Of a stretch of DNA of 64,000 nucleotides, positions 47,008 through 58,634 are shown piece by piece; within the stretch, counting starts at the first letter, position 1; every line of letters starts with the position of its first letter. A program made the position numbers and the translations under genes. The stretch covers positions 744,001 to 808,000 of the forward strand of contig JAFEMH010000078.1 in NCBI GenBank assembly GCA_022495995.1. The letters are read 5' to 3'. Source of the stretch: Adenophora triphylla var. japonica (lineage: Eukaryota > Streptophyta > Magnoliopsida > Asterales > Campanulaceae). The notes below the pieces were generated by a model. That model was given only the letters and a program-made list of their open reading frames with translations. It searched no databases and was not told where the DNA came from.

Positions 47008-48289
47008 ATAGTGGGTGTTTTAATGGTTGTTTGGAGTGTTTACGGGTAATGGGAATTGAAAGAAAATGTTGTGGATTATGATCGAAAAAGATATAAAAAG
47101 GAACGATCAAAATCGGAGCGACAAATAAGGAAAGAATGAAAATAATAGAAGGACAAAAAGGAGGATACCCTGAGCAATCATTACCATTGGATAGTACTCG
47201 TTGAGAGCTATACAACGATATGTGGCACGTCCCAATCGAAGTTCGTACGAAGAAGTTATGACCTCCGGAAGTTTGTCAAAGAAGGTACAAGTCCGCAATG
47301 CATGAAGGGCGACCGCACAAACAATGAAGCGCGGCCGCACAAGAGGATAGAAAAAGAGAGGAACACACGGCATAGGTGTGCGGTCGCACACCCCCACCTG
47401 TGCGGCCGCATAGAGCCCCGATTCAGCGACAACTATATTTCCAATTTCGACTAGGATTGGCCCTTATTTTCTAATTTTCGACGCCACTTCTCACTAGTAT
47501 AAATAGAACTCCTCCTGCCATAATTTAGAGATATGTTTTATTCTTCTTTTCAAGGTTGTAAACAAGGATTAAGAATCAAGATTCAGGTTTTATGTTCTTA
47601 TTTTCTTTTTTGTTTTCTTTTTTATGGCCTTTAGTAGCTAAATCTCTTTATTCATGGATTGTAAGTAATAACTATTGGATCTCTATGCTAAATAAGTTTT
47701 AATTCTTCCAATCAATCTTGTTTTTGTTCATCTAATATTCTTAAAAGATTATTTTTAGGTTTCAATTGTATGTTAATATGCTTTTGATCTTTAAATTACT
47801 TTGATATAAATTGTTGCACTAGCGTGGATGATTTTTGCATTGACAATTATTGTGATGAATAGATTCAATTGATGATCTAGCGGAAATCAAAAGAATCTAG
47901 GTTTCATTATTCTTAAGGATTAAATGAATTTTTTGAATGTTGTTTTGACCAATCGGAAAGTATCAACAAAAAGGAAATATTAAGGTTGCAATTCGCACAT
48001 AAAACGTCCCAGCCCTTAATTTTGTGAGCGAACCCTTAAATGAGATTGATCCCTTTTTTTATTAAAATAGCATAGAGTGATAATAGTTATGAATCCCAAT
48101 CCATGAATCCCTTGTTAATTTGATTTCTTTCGTTTATTTTAATTCTTGGTTTAGCGAGTTTAATAATCAACAATCAAACAAAAACCCATTTTGTTACTTT
48201 GAACTATTTAAATATGTTTGTTTGATACCCAAGTCCTTTTGGTTCGACCCTTGCATTTGTACGTTGCTACAATGGTACTAATACACTTG
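47008..48289 (+). mobile_element. LTR-like Ty3/gypsy fragment (right copy)
   Basis: Counterpart of 18370-19650. From about 47786 to 48160 it differs from the left copy by roughly 40 substitutions, although both sides of that patch are almost identical. Confidence 0.6.
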
Positions 48290-49902
48290 CTATGTATTTA
48301 TTACTAAAGGGAGAAATCCATCACAAGCCTACCAGGCCGAGCACCGTGGTGATCATATTTTGGCTCGATTTGGAGCACAAGCTTGAAATTGGTTCAAGTT
48401 TTGAAAGGACTCAAGAAAATCCATGTGTTACTAGGCCGGATTCTAGTCAAATAAAAGTAGCAAAGTATCCATGAAAGCAGCGAAGAAAATGCTTAAATAA
48501 TAAACAAGAAGAAAAAACTCTTTACGGGAAAGAGTAAAAGAATAATAGTATGTAATGTAGCGAGGAAATAACCTATACTTCAACTATCATGGTAACTAAA
48601 GGAGCTGCATGCATGGTTTGTCTCGGAACAGATTAGTTGTTTTGACTTTAGAAAATGTTGAGCACCCTTATCTAGGTAAAAAGGGCGGAAACAAAAAATA
48701 AAAGTTCATAACAATCCACGCAGTTTTTTCTCAACTCCACCATGCAGTAATTAAAGTTGGCCACATTGCCATCTCACACCTTCATCATCATTTTTTCCAC
48801 AAACAACTATATTAGGACTTGCATTGCTAACTAATGTTTATTCCTCTCAAGCTTTAAACCAAGAAGACAATAAAAATTCAGTAGCCTGAAATAGCATATA
48901 CCATGGTAGAAATGCTGCAAAAATTATGCCTGATGCGTGAAGAAGTTGGGAAAAGATGGAACGTGCAAGCTCACCTATTGACAACAGAGATTATTACAGC
49001 CCCCGAGAGATTACCAGCTGATCGCAACAGCTTTACTAGGATGTCAAAAGCTCGATTTGCCTCTGACTTTAGAGTCTCTGCGTCTAATATAGGATGGCCA
49101 GCAACCAGCCATGAAGGATTGAAGGTCCAAGCTGTCCTGAGACCTATAGAAAGCAACATTGATAAATATTGAACGTGGACGACGTAACAAAAATCAGGCA
49201 AACGGGAAAACCTGAAACATCATAGCAACCAAACCGCTGAACTCAAAAAACTCAAAGATGAAATACCTGCTGGACTTCTTCTTTCAGAATTATCAGGAGT
49301 CAGGAGCAATGCGAAACTTTCCACGAACTTAAGAGCCAATAATTTGGGGCCGATAGAAGCACCCTAAAATCATGAGTTAAAAAATTTTAGCTATGAATTC
49401 CTGATCTCAAAAAGACTTAGTGAAGACAGCCACTATGCAGAAAAGTCAATAAAATACAAAAAATGGCGAAGTCAAAAAAAAAAAGGTGTTAAGAAGTAGA
49501 ACATGATTAACTACTCATATGCAGACTGCATCCAAAATTGGTTTATTCGAAGGATAAATATCTAATTGATAGAGTAAGCGCCGTAAAGGTCAATTAATAG
49601 ACCCCACCACCCGCCTGCATTAAAGATCATTAATGATCATGTGAAGAGTAACATATGCATTCAAAAATGACACTTTGTAACATCTTGTCCCACTATACAG
49701 TGCTTCAAGGTTATTCAGCTGGCTAAGGTTAAATTATGTCAATAGCACAATGGAGTATGGAATAACACATTAGGCATAAGCCCAACATTCATTTCGCAAC
49801 CAGAATTTTCTATATTGCTCTTCAGCTTTGAGAAACGCGCAGAGAGTGAAGAAGAATATACATCATTAACAAGAAAAAAAAACAGATGAATATGAATATG
49901 TT

Positions 49903-51426
49903 CAGGGCTGGCCCTGAGCATGAGCAGGGTGAGTGATCGCAGGTCCCCCAATTTTGAAGGGCATATTTTCAAAAATAAAATAAAAACCCTATACTAGTAT
50001 TGTATTTGGGTCTAACGTGTTAGCAACTTCAGTCAAATTAGGCAATAAAGACTAAATGCACTTTCATAGCAATTGAGCATGATCTTCTAGAAAAAAATGA
50101 TCATAAAGACATAATTGAAGATTTTGCTTAAAAGAATATTATACGGTCCTACGGACGATAATTTTCAAACAAAATATTTGATAATTGTTTGTAGCTATAG
50201 ATATTTTGGTACTTTATTTATTAGACAATAAATTCATATATTTTTTATTTTGGCAATTAATTTTAGGGCCTATGTTCAAATTTTGAACAGGGCCCCTAAA
50301 ATATTAGGAAGGGAAAATTACAAAATAACTTTATATGGATAGTTGTTTTAAAGGGGTTTAATGCAATTTTTAAATTTAAAGGGTAAAACAAATTTATTTT
50401 CTTCAATATAGATGATTATTTTCAATTACTTTTTTTACAAAAATTATTTATTATTACTAAAAAATCTTTTATGTAAGAATTTAAATCAATAATTATCTAC
50501 AAAAATAATGATTCATATTTCCCCTAATACCCTCAACCCCCCCCCTTCAAACCTTCTTCTTCCTTTTTCCAGCCACTCATCTACCGCCACCACCATACAT
50601 CAACCACCACCACCATCATAACCCTTTTCCTCCTCTCTTCAAGACTCATTACCCTCCGATATGTCATCACGTTCTCCTTTTTCCAGATTCGAGCTCTTAA
50701 TACCCTCCATCCCACCAAATCTGCAAGCAATAAAAAATACACCTCCAAACCACCATATTTTCGACAAGTATTTTCAACCCATATTAAAAAAAAAAAAAAT
50801 CCACGCACGCAAGAACACGAACACATAAGCACGAAAACATGTAAAGACACTCGAAGGAATTCGATTTTGAAGGTGAGTTTATGGGTTAGGGATGGGTTCT
50901 AAGAGAGAGAAAGATTGTTCAAGATAGAGAGAGAGAGAGAGATGTGATTTAGGAGAGTAGAGGTGAAGGATCGTATGATTTTGGAGGGGGCGTTAGTGGA
51001 AGAAAAGGTTGGGATGGGGTAGGTCGACCATGGGCGGTGGGGATGGACTGGTAGAGAAAATGAAGGGTGGGGTTGGGGATGATGGGGTTTGGGAATAGAA
51101 ATTGGGGTGGGTTATAAATTTTCAAAATAAAATATTGGGACGGGTTCTTTTGTTTTTATTCACATCTCTTTCATTTTCGTAAGCTTACTTTGACCATTTA
51201 AAACAACTATCAATATAAAATTAATCTAATTTGGTCATCACCTGCAAGTCAGATGTAATTTAACCGCTTTTTTAACAAATTCCATCAAAAAGTCCTTAAT
51301 TAAGCAAAAATGTCACGTTAGGCCCTAAATTGCCAAAATTGAAAAGTTAGGCCCCAAATTGGTACCTCTCCGTGGACTAGACTCTATTATGTAATTTGCC
51401 CTATTAGAAATGTTGGGACCGCCCTG
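49903..51426. mobile_element. Non-autonomous hAT element with nested insertion (right copy)
   Basis: Counterpart of 21263-22784 with AATATGTT on both sides (49895-49902, 51427-51434). Confidence 0.85.
50311..51401. mobile_element. Mutator-like element nested in the hAT element (right copy)
   Basis: Counterpart of 21671-22759. Its interior (about 50680-50880 and 51200-51310) differs more from the left copy than the surrounding intron does. Confidence 0.72.
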
Positions 51427-51694
51427 AATATGTTACATTGGCTCCCCACGTAATGCTTTGGAAGTCAGTCTATAGGAAACAAAACAGAAAAGGCCAAAAT
51501 TACATAATCAATTCACCCGTCTGTGTAATCGTAAGATTCTCAGTTCATCAGGATGAGGTAAAGTGTTCAGGAAACTGATAAAGAGCAGTAATGTTTGACA
51601 AACAATGTCCTTTGGCGCACGGATACTCCAAAATGGCCACCGCGCCCGTGTCGGATATGTGTGGATACAATACTCGAGGGATTTTTTTTTACAC

Positions 51695-51760
51695 GATGAC
51701 ATATGAGGATTCATGTTAGCCGACCCCAAATTATTTTGGGACTAAGGCTTTGTAGTTGTA
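51695..51760 (-). mobile_element. Au-like SINE fragment in symplekin intron 3 (right copy)
   Basis: Counterpart of 23053-23118; no difference noticed. Confidence 0.55.
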
Positions 51761-54700
51761 TACCCCCGAATACATTGGCAATACACCTGGGATACTTAGA
51801 CTATGATTAATAACCCTAGTTCTACAAAGAAAGGGGTTTCTTAAAAACTTATGCTAGAAATTTATGAAAGTGTAGAAGAAACAAATGAAATAAGTTGATG
51901 TGAAAAAATAAAGTTTTGCACTTAGACAGGTTTAAGGTTTATCCGTTTCCATTATTCTCTCTAATGTACTCATGAATCATGATGTACATAATACTTAGAA
52001 AAACTATTAAATGCTTGCGATATAAATAGTCATATCCTTGTGTGTATCCTATGTTTCCAGATTTTGGCGGCATTGTCATACCCGCAGCGCATCGTCACAT
52101 CGTACATGTATTGGTGCTTCATAGACAATGTCAAGCTTAACTTCTTCAAATAATCATGTCCTTCCTCGATCAAGTACCTCTACATTAAATGTTAAATTGA
52201 TATTGCAATCTTGCATCCTTTGTTTGGTCAATCTACCTCATCGAGCATAACGAACAAGAGGAAATTACCTTAACCAAAAGGCTCCAAGAATTTTTAACTA
52301 TGCTAGCCTAAGGTTAAATAGTGTATCTTAGAGTGCAAGATTTCCCTAAGAGACAAGCAACTCAAACATGCATTTGGAACTGGTAAGTTGGCCCAGCTTG
52401 TCCTTCCTACCAGAATTCCTCTATTGGCCAAAGTTAAAGGCGGACATGATTAGCTTACAGGATATGCTGAGAGTTTGAAGAAAGCTACAACAAATAGTAT
52501 CTCTTGAAATTCAACAAGTACGAATGAATAGTTAATAGCCTTATTACTCATTGATATCCCCAACTTATCAACTTGTGAGTCACCTTAACAAGACAGTTTG
52601 TTACTGACTGAAATTTTGAAAGATGGCATGTTGTTTTTTATCATCTAAAGTACATTATTACACATAACCAAGATCACAAGTTAACTAACAAGGGTAAAAG
52701 CAGAAGGATGACTTATACCAAAAAGTTAATAAAGAGAAGTTAATTGTTATGAGTTAGTTTCAAGAAAGTAAATTAGGGTGACATTTTCAATCATAAAAAT
52801 GTATAATGCTCTTGAATCCATTAGCAGTCTATAAACAACAGAGCAATAAGATGTTGACACATACCACCAGTGGAATGCGGAAAACAGTTTCCTTGAACTT
52901 GATCATCAATGTCCAAAGCTCTTCCAGCCACCTTTCAACCATACCACGACGGTGAAACTATAATGAAAAAAAAATACAGCTTAACAGTTCAGAACGTAGT
53001 GGAAAAAAGAGGGGAACAAGGCAAGAATAAAGAATATAAAGTAAATATAGAAATTTGAACTTCATTGTGAGGCTTGTTTGTTGTGGGGAGGGCTAGATAC
53101 AGTACACAGATGAAAGACTCTGCACGACATCAAATAGCTCAACCTTAATATCAATGGCCAAAAACAAGAAGTTATACATAACTTAGAACTCTGTATTAGA
53201 ATAAATAAGTTCACTCAATAAATAAGTTCATTCAATGAAAACAGTATGAAGTAGGCAAGAATTGACAACAACCTATGATAACACTGTTTGTACATGCCAC
53301 AGTAAACATGAATCAATCTTCTCTACAAGAAAGTAGGAGGTTTGACTGTGAACTAGCTATGATAACTTCCTTTGTCCATACCACAGTCGAATGAATCAAT
53401 CTTCTGTGGGAAAGTAGAAGATTTAACAAAAGTGTTACATACATGTTCCTTAACTAATATAGTGCCGATCACTCTGGTGATTCAAGAGCATAAACAATGA
53501 TACAGTAACTTTACCGATCTCCAGACATTTTTAGATTAAACTTCATCAATAGCAATCAAATGACCAAGGGACTACTTTTTCATCATGACCAAGACCATCA
53601 ACTAGGTACTTTGACTATTTAAGCCAGAAAGTTATAAGCAGAAAGGGAGATTCAGGTACTCATAACATAAAATGCACTTGGAATTTGTACCTACAAAGCA
53701 TACGTAAATTAAAATTCTAGCTTCATGAGGTAGAAACAATCAAGAAATTTTACTGGAGAGAACAAAATAGATAACCAACTAAATTTAACTACTATTGACT
53801 ATTATAGATTATCATGGAACTAGGAGAGAAAAGGAGAGAGACCTGTGACGTTAACTCCTTTAACACACTCCAAAAGATATTTGCACCAGCAACAACAGAA
53901 AGTCTTGCAACAACAGGATCATTGTCATTTGATAGGGTCAACAACACGGGCACTAATATCGATGAATACTCCATTGATTCTAACACAATCTCCTCGATTG
54001 CCCTACAATTCAAGGAAACAGTTATTAGAACATGACATATCTGCAACACATCATCTGTCTGCATATAAGTTCCAGATAGAGCCAGGAATATGACACTAAC
54101 AAAACAGCATGAGATTTGCCAAAAGTAGTGACGTTATGTATGCATAGGAAAAATGAAAGGGTTGAGAAACTTCCATCCCAAACGGTACAGCAATGCTTAT
54201 ATTGGTTGGTTATGGCCCCACAACTGAGTGATTATTGTATGACCACCGACATGCATTCCTACATATATTGGGATAAAGTTGGGATCCATAGCTTTACGGC
54301 ATTACCTAAAGAATAGAGGGTGCCAAATGACCACTTTCAAACTCACATATATAAGATAATGGCCAGAAGCTTTATCATTACAAATAGTGATCACGAAGTG
54401 TTGCAATATGGGGATGTGTTTGGATGTCTTAGAAAGGGATGTGGTCCTCTTTTCTAACAGGTCATTATTATGCAAGAATGCTAAATAAAAAGCATATCCT
54501 TCTACACATCCATCTTCTATGTTACTATATTTCAGGTATTACTGTGCAAAACGCAACGTGGAATGGAACACGTTTGATTTCTATTGCATTATGTCCTTTA
54601 TTTCACCTTCTTCTAATTCTCCGTTCAATTGCTTCCGATCATGAGAATTCTAAAAGTCAGTGTTAAATTTCTCTAAAGAATTATTATATATAAAAGCCAG

Positions 54701-55815
54701 AAGTTCACTGGAGCAACTTGATGAGCTATGATCCTATCCACCATCTTCTTCTATTTCTCAATGTCAAAATACATCCTAGAATGAAATTTTGAATTAAATT
54801 AGGCAGGCACCATTGATAAGAAATTCTAGTGCTACACTGGTAGACGCTTCCTTGTTGCGACCAAGCAGGCGGGAAAAAAAACAATGTGATTGGCCAATTG
54901 GTTCATTTGATGGCAACCGTTAACTCAAAAGACAAATGTAGTCTGGTGGAGCACAAATGTATCATACGACACTCAAGAACATGCATTCCCAAGCAAATAT
55001 TGTTGTAATCTACATTTAAATTTTTACCCCTTCTGGATTCTACTGAAGATGTATATTAATAAACTTCAATGTATCAGAAAAAAACAATGTAAGAGCACAG
55101 TCAAGGAAAATGTGTACTTCAAAATTAATGAAGGCAGCCATTTGAACCTTTCAAATAAAAGAAAACATGTGGTATGATGGGCAAAAAGAATACTGAAATA
55201 TTGAATATTAGATCCCCATAAAACTAATTTATTATAATAAATCACATACCAAAGAGCAGATAAATTATGATAAGATAACGATACCATAATTGCACTTCTC
55301 CTCGTCAACTCTAGTAATGTTAAATCATAAATTCGTACCCTGACAAAACGTATTTAACAACATCAAAATCGTTTTAAATAGGCGGAATTGGAACTCACTC
55401 GACGAGGGCTTTTCTGACAAGGCTTTCGGGAGAAAACTGTAATTCGACCAAATAGGGAAAAAGTTCAGAAGTGAGGGATGAGTCGGCGGACACCAAGATA
55501 TATTTGGCTTGCTTCAAAGAAGATAACTTTACGGCCAAATCGCCATGGTTGTTCGCGGCGGCGAGGAGGGACAAGGCATGGTCTCGCTGACCTCCGGCCA
55601 TGACGATATCGTCAAGGAGGGAATTGAATTTAGAATACGAATGCTGTGAGGTTTCTAGGGTTTTGAATGAGAAGGGGTTTATTTGGGGGAACCGAACGAG
55701 AAAGATGAAGAAGCGCGTTCACGAACAAACGAAACACACAGATTTCTGTGTGTGGGCGATATCGGAGAATTCGAACTAGTGTTTGGGGGATAGATGGTCG
55801 GAGGAGGGACTGGAG

Positions 55816-55823
55816 TTTATATA
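55816..55823 (-). promoter_or_regulatory. TATA box of symplekin, right copy
   Basis: Same TATATAAA element upstream of the right copy's start codon at 55601. The core promoter and leader look unchanged from the left copy, so transcription of the truncated gene is plausible. Confidence 0.5.
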
Positions 55824-56124
55824 AAGAATGCGGATGCGGAATTTGGTGCAGTTGTGCCCCTCACTCGGAGATGTCTGTTCAAGCGGCTTAAAATTGAGGC
55901 CTTCATGCCCTTTTCATCCCACACCTAGACATAATGCCATAAAAGGGATGCCATTTTTTATAAACTAGTGTAACTCCCGTGCGATGCACGAATAGCTATA
56001 GCACATATTGACGAAGATTCATACAAAAATAAAAGGAAATAGAAATATTTGTGTACATTGTAAAACAATTTTTTGAAAACTATATAATTAGTACAAATAT
56101 CAGAGTGGAGGTAACTAAAATAAA

Positions 56125-56696
56125 TACTCCCTCCGTTCACTTACTTACTTCACACTTTCTATTTTGGGAGTTCAAATACATACTTCACACTTTGTATTTT
56201 TACTTAAAATGGAAAGTTTTTATCACTATTCCTTCCACTCATTCTCTCTCCTACATTATTTTAATACTCACAACACCATTATAATTTACTATTCCCTCCA
56301 CTCATTCTCTCTCCTATTTTACTTTTACACTCACAGCATTTACTCCCTCCGTCCCACCTTAGTGTAGACTTCTTTCCTTTTTCGTCCGTCTCACCTTAGT
56401 GTAGACTGCCAAAATTAGAAAGTTTTTTATTATTTTTTATTTTTCCTACCCCACCCACTCATTCTCTCTCTTCATTTTCCACCATACAATTTATTCAACC
56501 AACCTACTATTCACTCCACTCATTCTCTCTCTTCATTTTCTACCACACATTTTCATTATCTTAATAATATTCCTTAGTTATTGTGCCCACCACCTTAGTC
56601 TACACTAAGGTGGGACGGAGGGAGTATATCATTATTTTTTTTTTTAATTCCCGCGTAAACAGTAACTGTGAACTAACTAAGTGGACGGAGGGAGTA
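56125..56696. mobile_element. Stowaway MITE, outer member of a nested pair (right copy)
   Basis: Counterpart of 27484-28055. Confidence 0.85.
56341..56626. mobile_element. Stowaway MITE nested in another Stowaway (right copy)
   Basis: Counterpart of 27700-27985, with exactly complementary ends. Confidence 0.9.
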
Positions 56697-57477
56697 TATA
56701 TTTAAGGCATAGTTAGTTTGTACGTAATTTGCCGAAAGTATCACTTAGTTTCGCCAACAATTGGGAAAGCGTAATCAATCTAGTTATAAGTCTCCAAATC
56801 TTTCTCTTCAACTGCAATTCGGAACTCTTGACTATAGTGATTCTCCAAACAAACAAAATACATGAAATGAAATTTTCAAGTACCATCAATTTCTATTTTT
56901 GAGAAGTTATTTTGTTCTTGAACAGTATTCAACTTCTACATCCCCGTTTGATTTTTACATATTTCTTTACTGTTATTGTTATATAATCATGTTATTTTTA
57001 TATCGCAATTAATAAAATTTAACATTAGGAAAAATTATTTCACTATCAAATAAATAAATGCTCCCTTCGTCCCATTTTAAACTTCCTTTTTCTTTAATAA
57101 AAGGTGTCCCATTTTAAATTAAAAAAAAAACATACAACGGAAAAAAATTAATATTTTTTTATTTAATGGTCTTATAAGTCACACTCACAACAACTATTCA
57201 CTAATTACTTTGTACCCAACTTTTTATACTTTATAATAAAACCATTCATCTCTTTAATATCATAACCAATTTTTTAACATTTAAAATAGGACAAAAGTTG
57301 AAGAAAAAATTATTAATATTTCTATTATAAAATGCTATTTTTTTCCTTTATTTTCTTATAAATGTAGAGATTAATAATATGACATAGAAAAATAAGATAA
57401 TACAATAAAGTATAAACAAATAAGTATATAATAATATACAAATATTATCAATATTTAAAATTTATTCTAAAAAAAGA

Positions 57478-58147
57478 TGAATAATATGCGGTGATGCTGC
57501 AGGAAATGTGCTTATCAATCTTCCTCCACGTGGCAGGACTGATCACCTGGCTTCTTGACCTGAAAACAGAACCCACGACTAGCCGGATGTGTCTCCGGCG
57601 AAGACGCTCGGGCGTGAGAGTAAGATAACAGTTGTATAAAGCTCAAAATTTATTGAATAATGAACTCAGAATACAAAATGGCAGTTACCTTTCACCGTTT
57701 GGTAGTGATGAAGTATTTATAGACAAGAGTAGTGTATTTTTGGGGAGGCGACATGTGCTCCGAGATTGTAGCGGCAGTTACTTGGATGTGGGAACATGTC
57801 CATAACGGTCCCTGATTTGTAGGGATGTGGTTATGAGGATTGTTCAACCAAATAAGCCGGCAAGTGTTAAGTCGACACTTGTTGATTTAGGTCGAGGTCG
57901 CCACTCGTGATATGGTCGACCCGACCGTCTGCAGAGCATGGTTCGTACCCGAATTGTAATATGGATCATGAGGTCGGACTAAGTTAGGTCGGGACCTGGG
58001 TCGGACCGTGGGCTTAGTCGACTGATACTTGAGATGGGCTTTGGGCCTTGTTTTGATTGGACCAGCCTAATTGGGAATGTGGAGACCAAGGCTGTTCGTA
58101 ATTGGACTTTACTCGTTTGGCCCAACTCGACACTTTTGGTATGTTCA
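57478..58147 (-). mobile_element. 3' LTR of the Tat-type retroelement (right copy)
   Basis: Counterpart of 28839-29513 and the one still joined to the body of the element. TATA box at 57714-57721 on the minus strand; purine-rich tract just right of 58147. It is the 3' LTR because pol runs towards it on the minus strand. The last five bases before it are AAAGA, the expected target duplication to look for beyond the right edge of the window. Confidence 0.68.
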
Positions 58148-58430
58148 GTGGCCCCCAACTTTCGAGTTGACTTCGTCGACTTGGAAGTTAAGAAGATTTC
58201 TTTGACGAAAATTGCTTTACTCGCAGGTCGATGCTAGTCTTTGAAGTAGGTCGACCATGATGACGTGGCAACATCTTGGTCGTTGGCGATGAACGGTTGG
58301 AGATGAAGGAGCGCCGATTCTCGTAATGATTGCAATTCTGACTCTTGGAACTCCTTCTCGGAAACCGCTTCGGTTTTTAATTTTGGAAAATTAATTTCGA
58401 TTTTCCTTTCCCTTTCCAATTTTAGGAAAA

Positions 58431-58438
58431 TATAAATA
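58431..58438 (+). promoter_or_regulatory. TATA box of the antisense additional ORF
   Basis: TATAAATA lies about 200 bases upstream of the start at 58635, after a pyrimidine-rich tract, in a leader that looks like a normal plant Pol II promoter. The left copy has it at 29792-29799. It suggests the antisense ORF is expressed from its own promoter rather than from the LTR. Confidence 0.5.
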
Positions 58439-58634
58439 GCAAAATCCTTCTTCGTTTAGAACTTTTACCGTTTTCAAGCTCTTGAGAATCTCCGGCGAAA
58501 ATAGCGAAGAAGCAGTTAAGTTAAATTGGGCTTCCATCTTCTAAGAATGCCTTCCTATTCCGACATTTACAAAGGTATTTCTCTCCCATTCTTCCTTTAG
58601 AGCTTTAATTTCTGTTCTATTTTTGATTTCTGCC

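Larger units (their letters stand above)
30771..55601 (-). pseudogene. ESP4: Truncated second copy of symplekin / ESP4 (exons 1-13 only)
   Basis: Duplicate of the 5' two thirds of the left gene. Exons: 55399-55601, 53843-54002, 52865-52957, 49267-49363, 48975-49143, 42418-42592, 40785-40913, 39804-40382, 39051-39689, 34686-34754, 32800-32910, 32485-32721, 30771-30818. All splice sites are kept and the frame is open. The only protein difference I saw is one proline fewer in exon 8 (PPL against PPPL, a 3-base loss in a G run near 40013). Exon 13 ends at its normal donor, but about 80 bases further on the sequence jumps into retroelement DNA, so exons 14 onward are missing. Promoter and 5' UTR are duplicated too, so it could be transcribed. 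A product would stop near residue 903 plus read-through, or the transcript could splice into exon 2 of the downstream left copy. I call it a pseudogene because its 3' half is absent, not because it has internal stops. Confidence 0.85.

Noticed and set aside
28839..58147. The two LTR copies as a pair flanking one 28-kb retroelement
   Set aside because: The similarity continues for many kilobases to the left of each LTR (MITEs, symplekin promoter and exons) and ends at a junction unrelated to the LTRs. They are duplicates of one LTR, not a 5'/3' pair.
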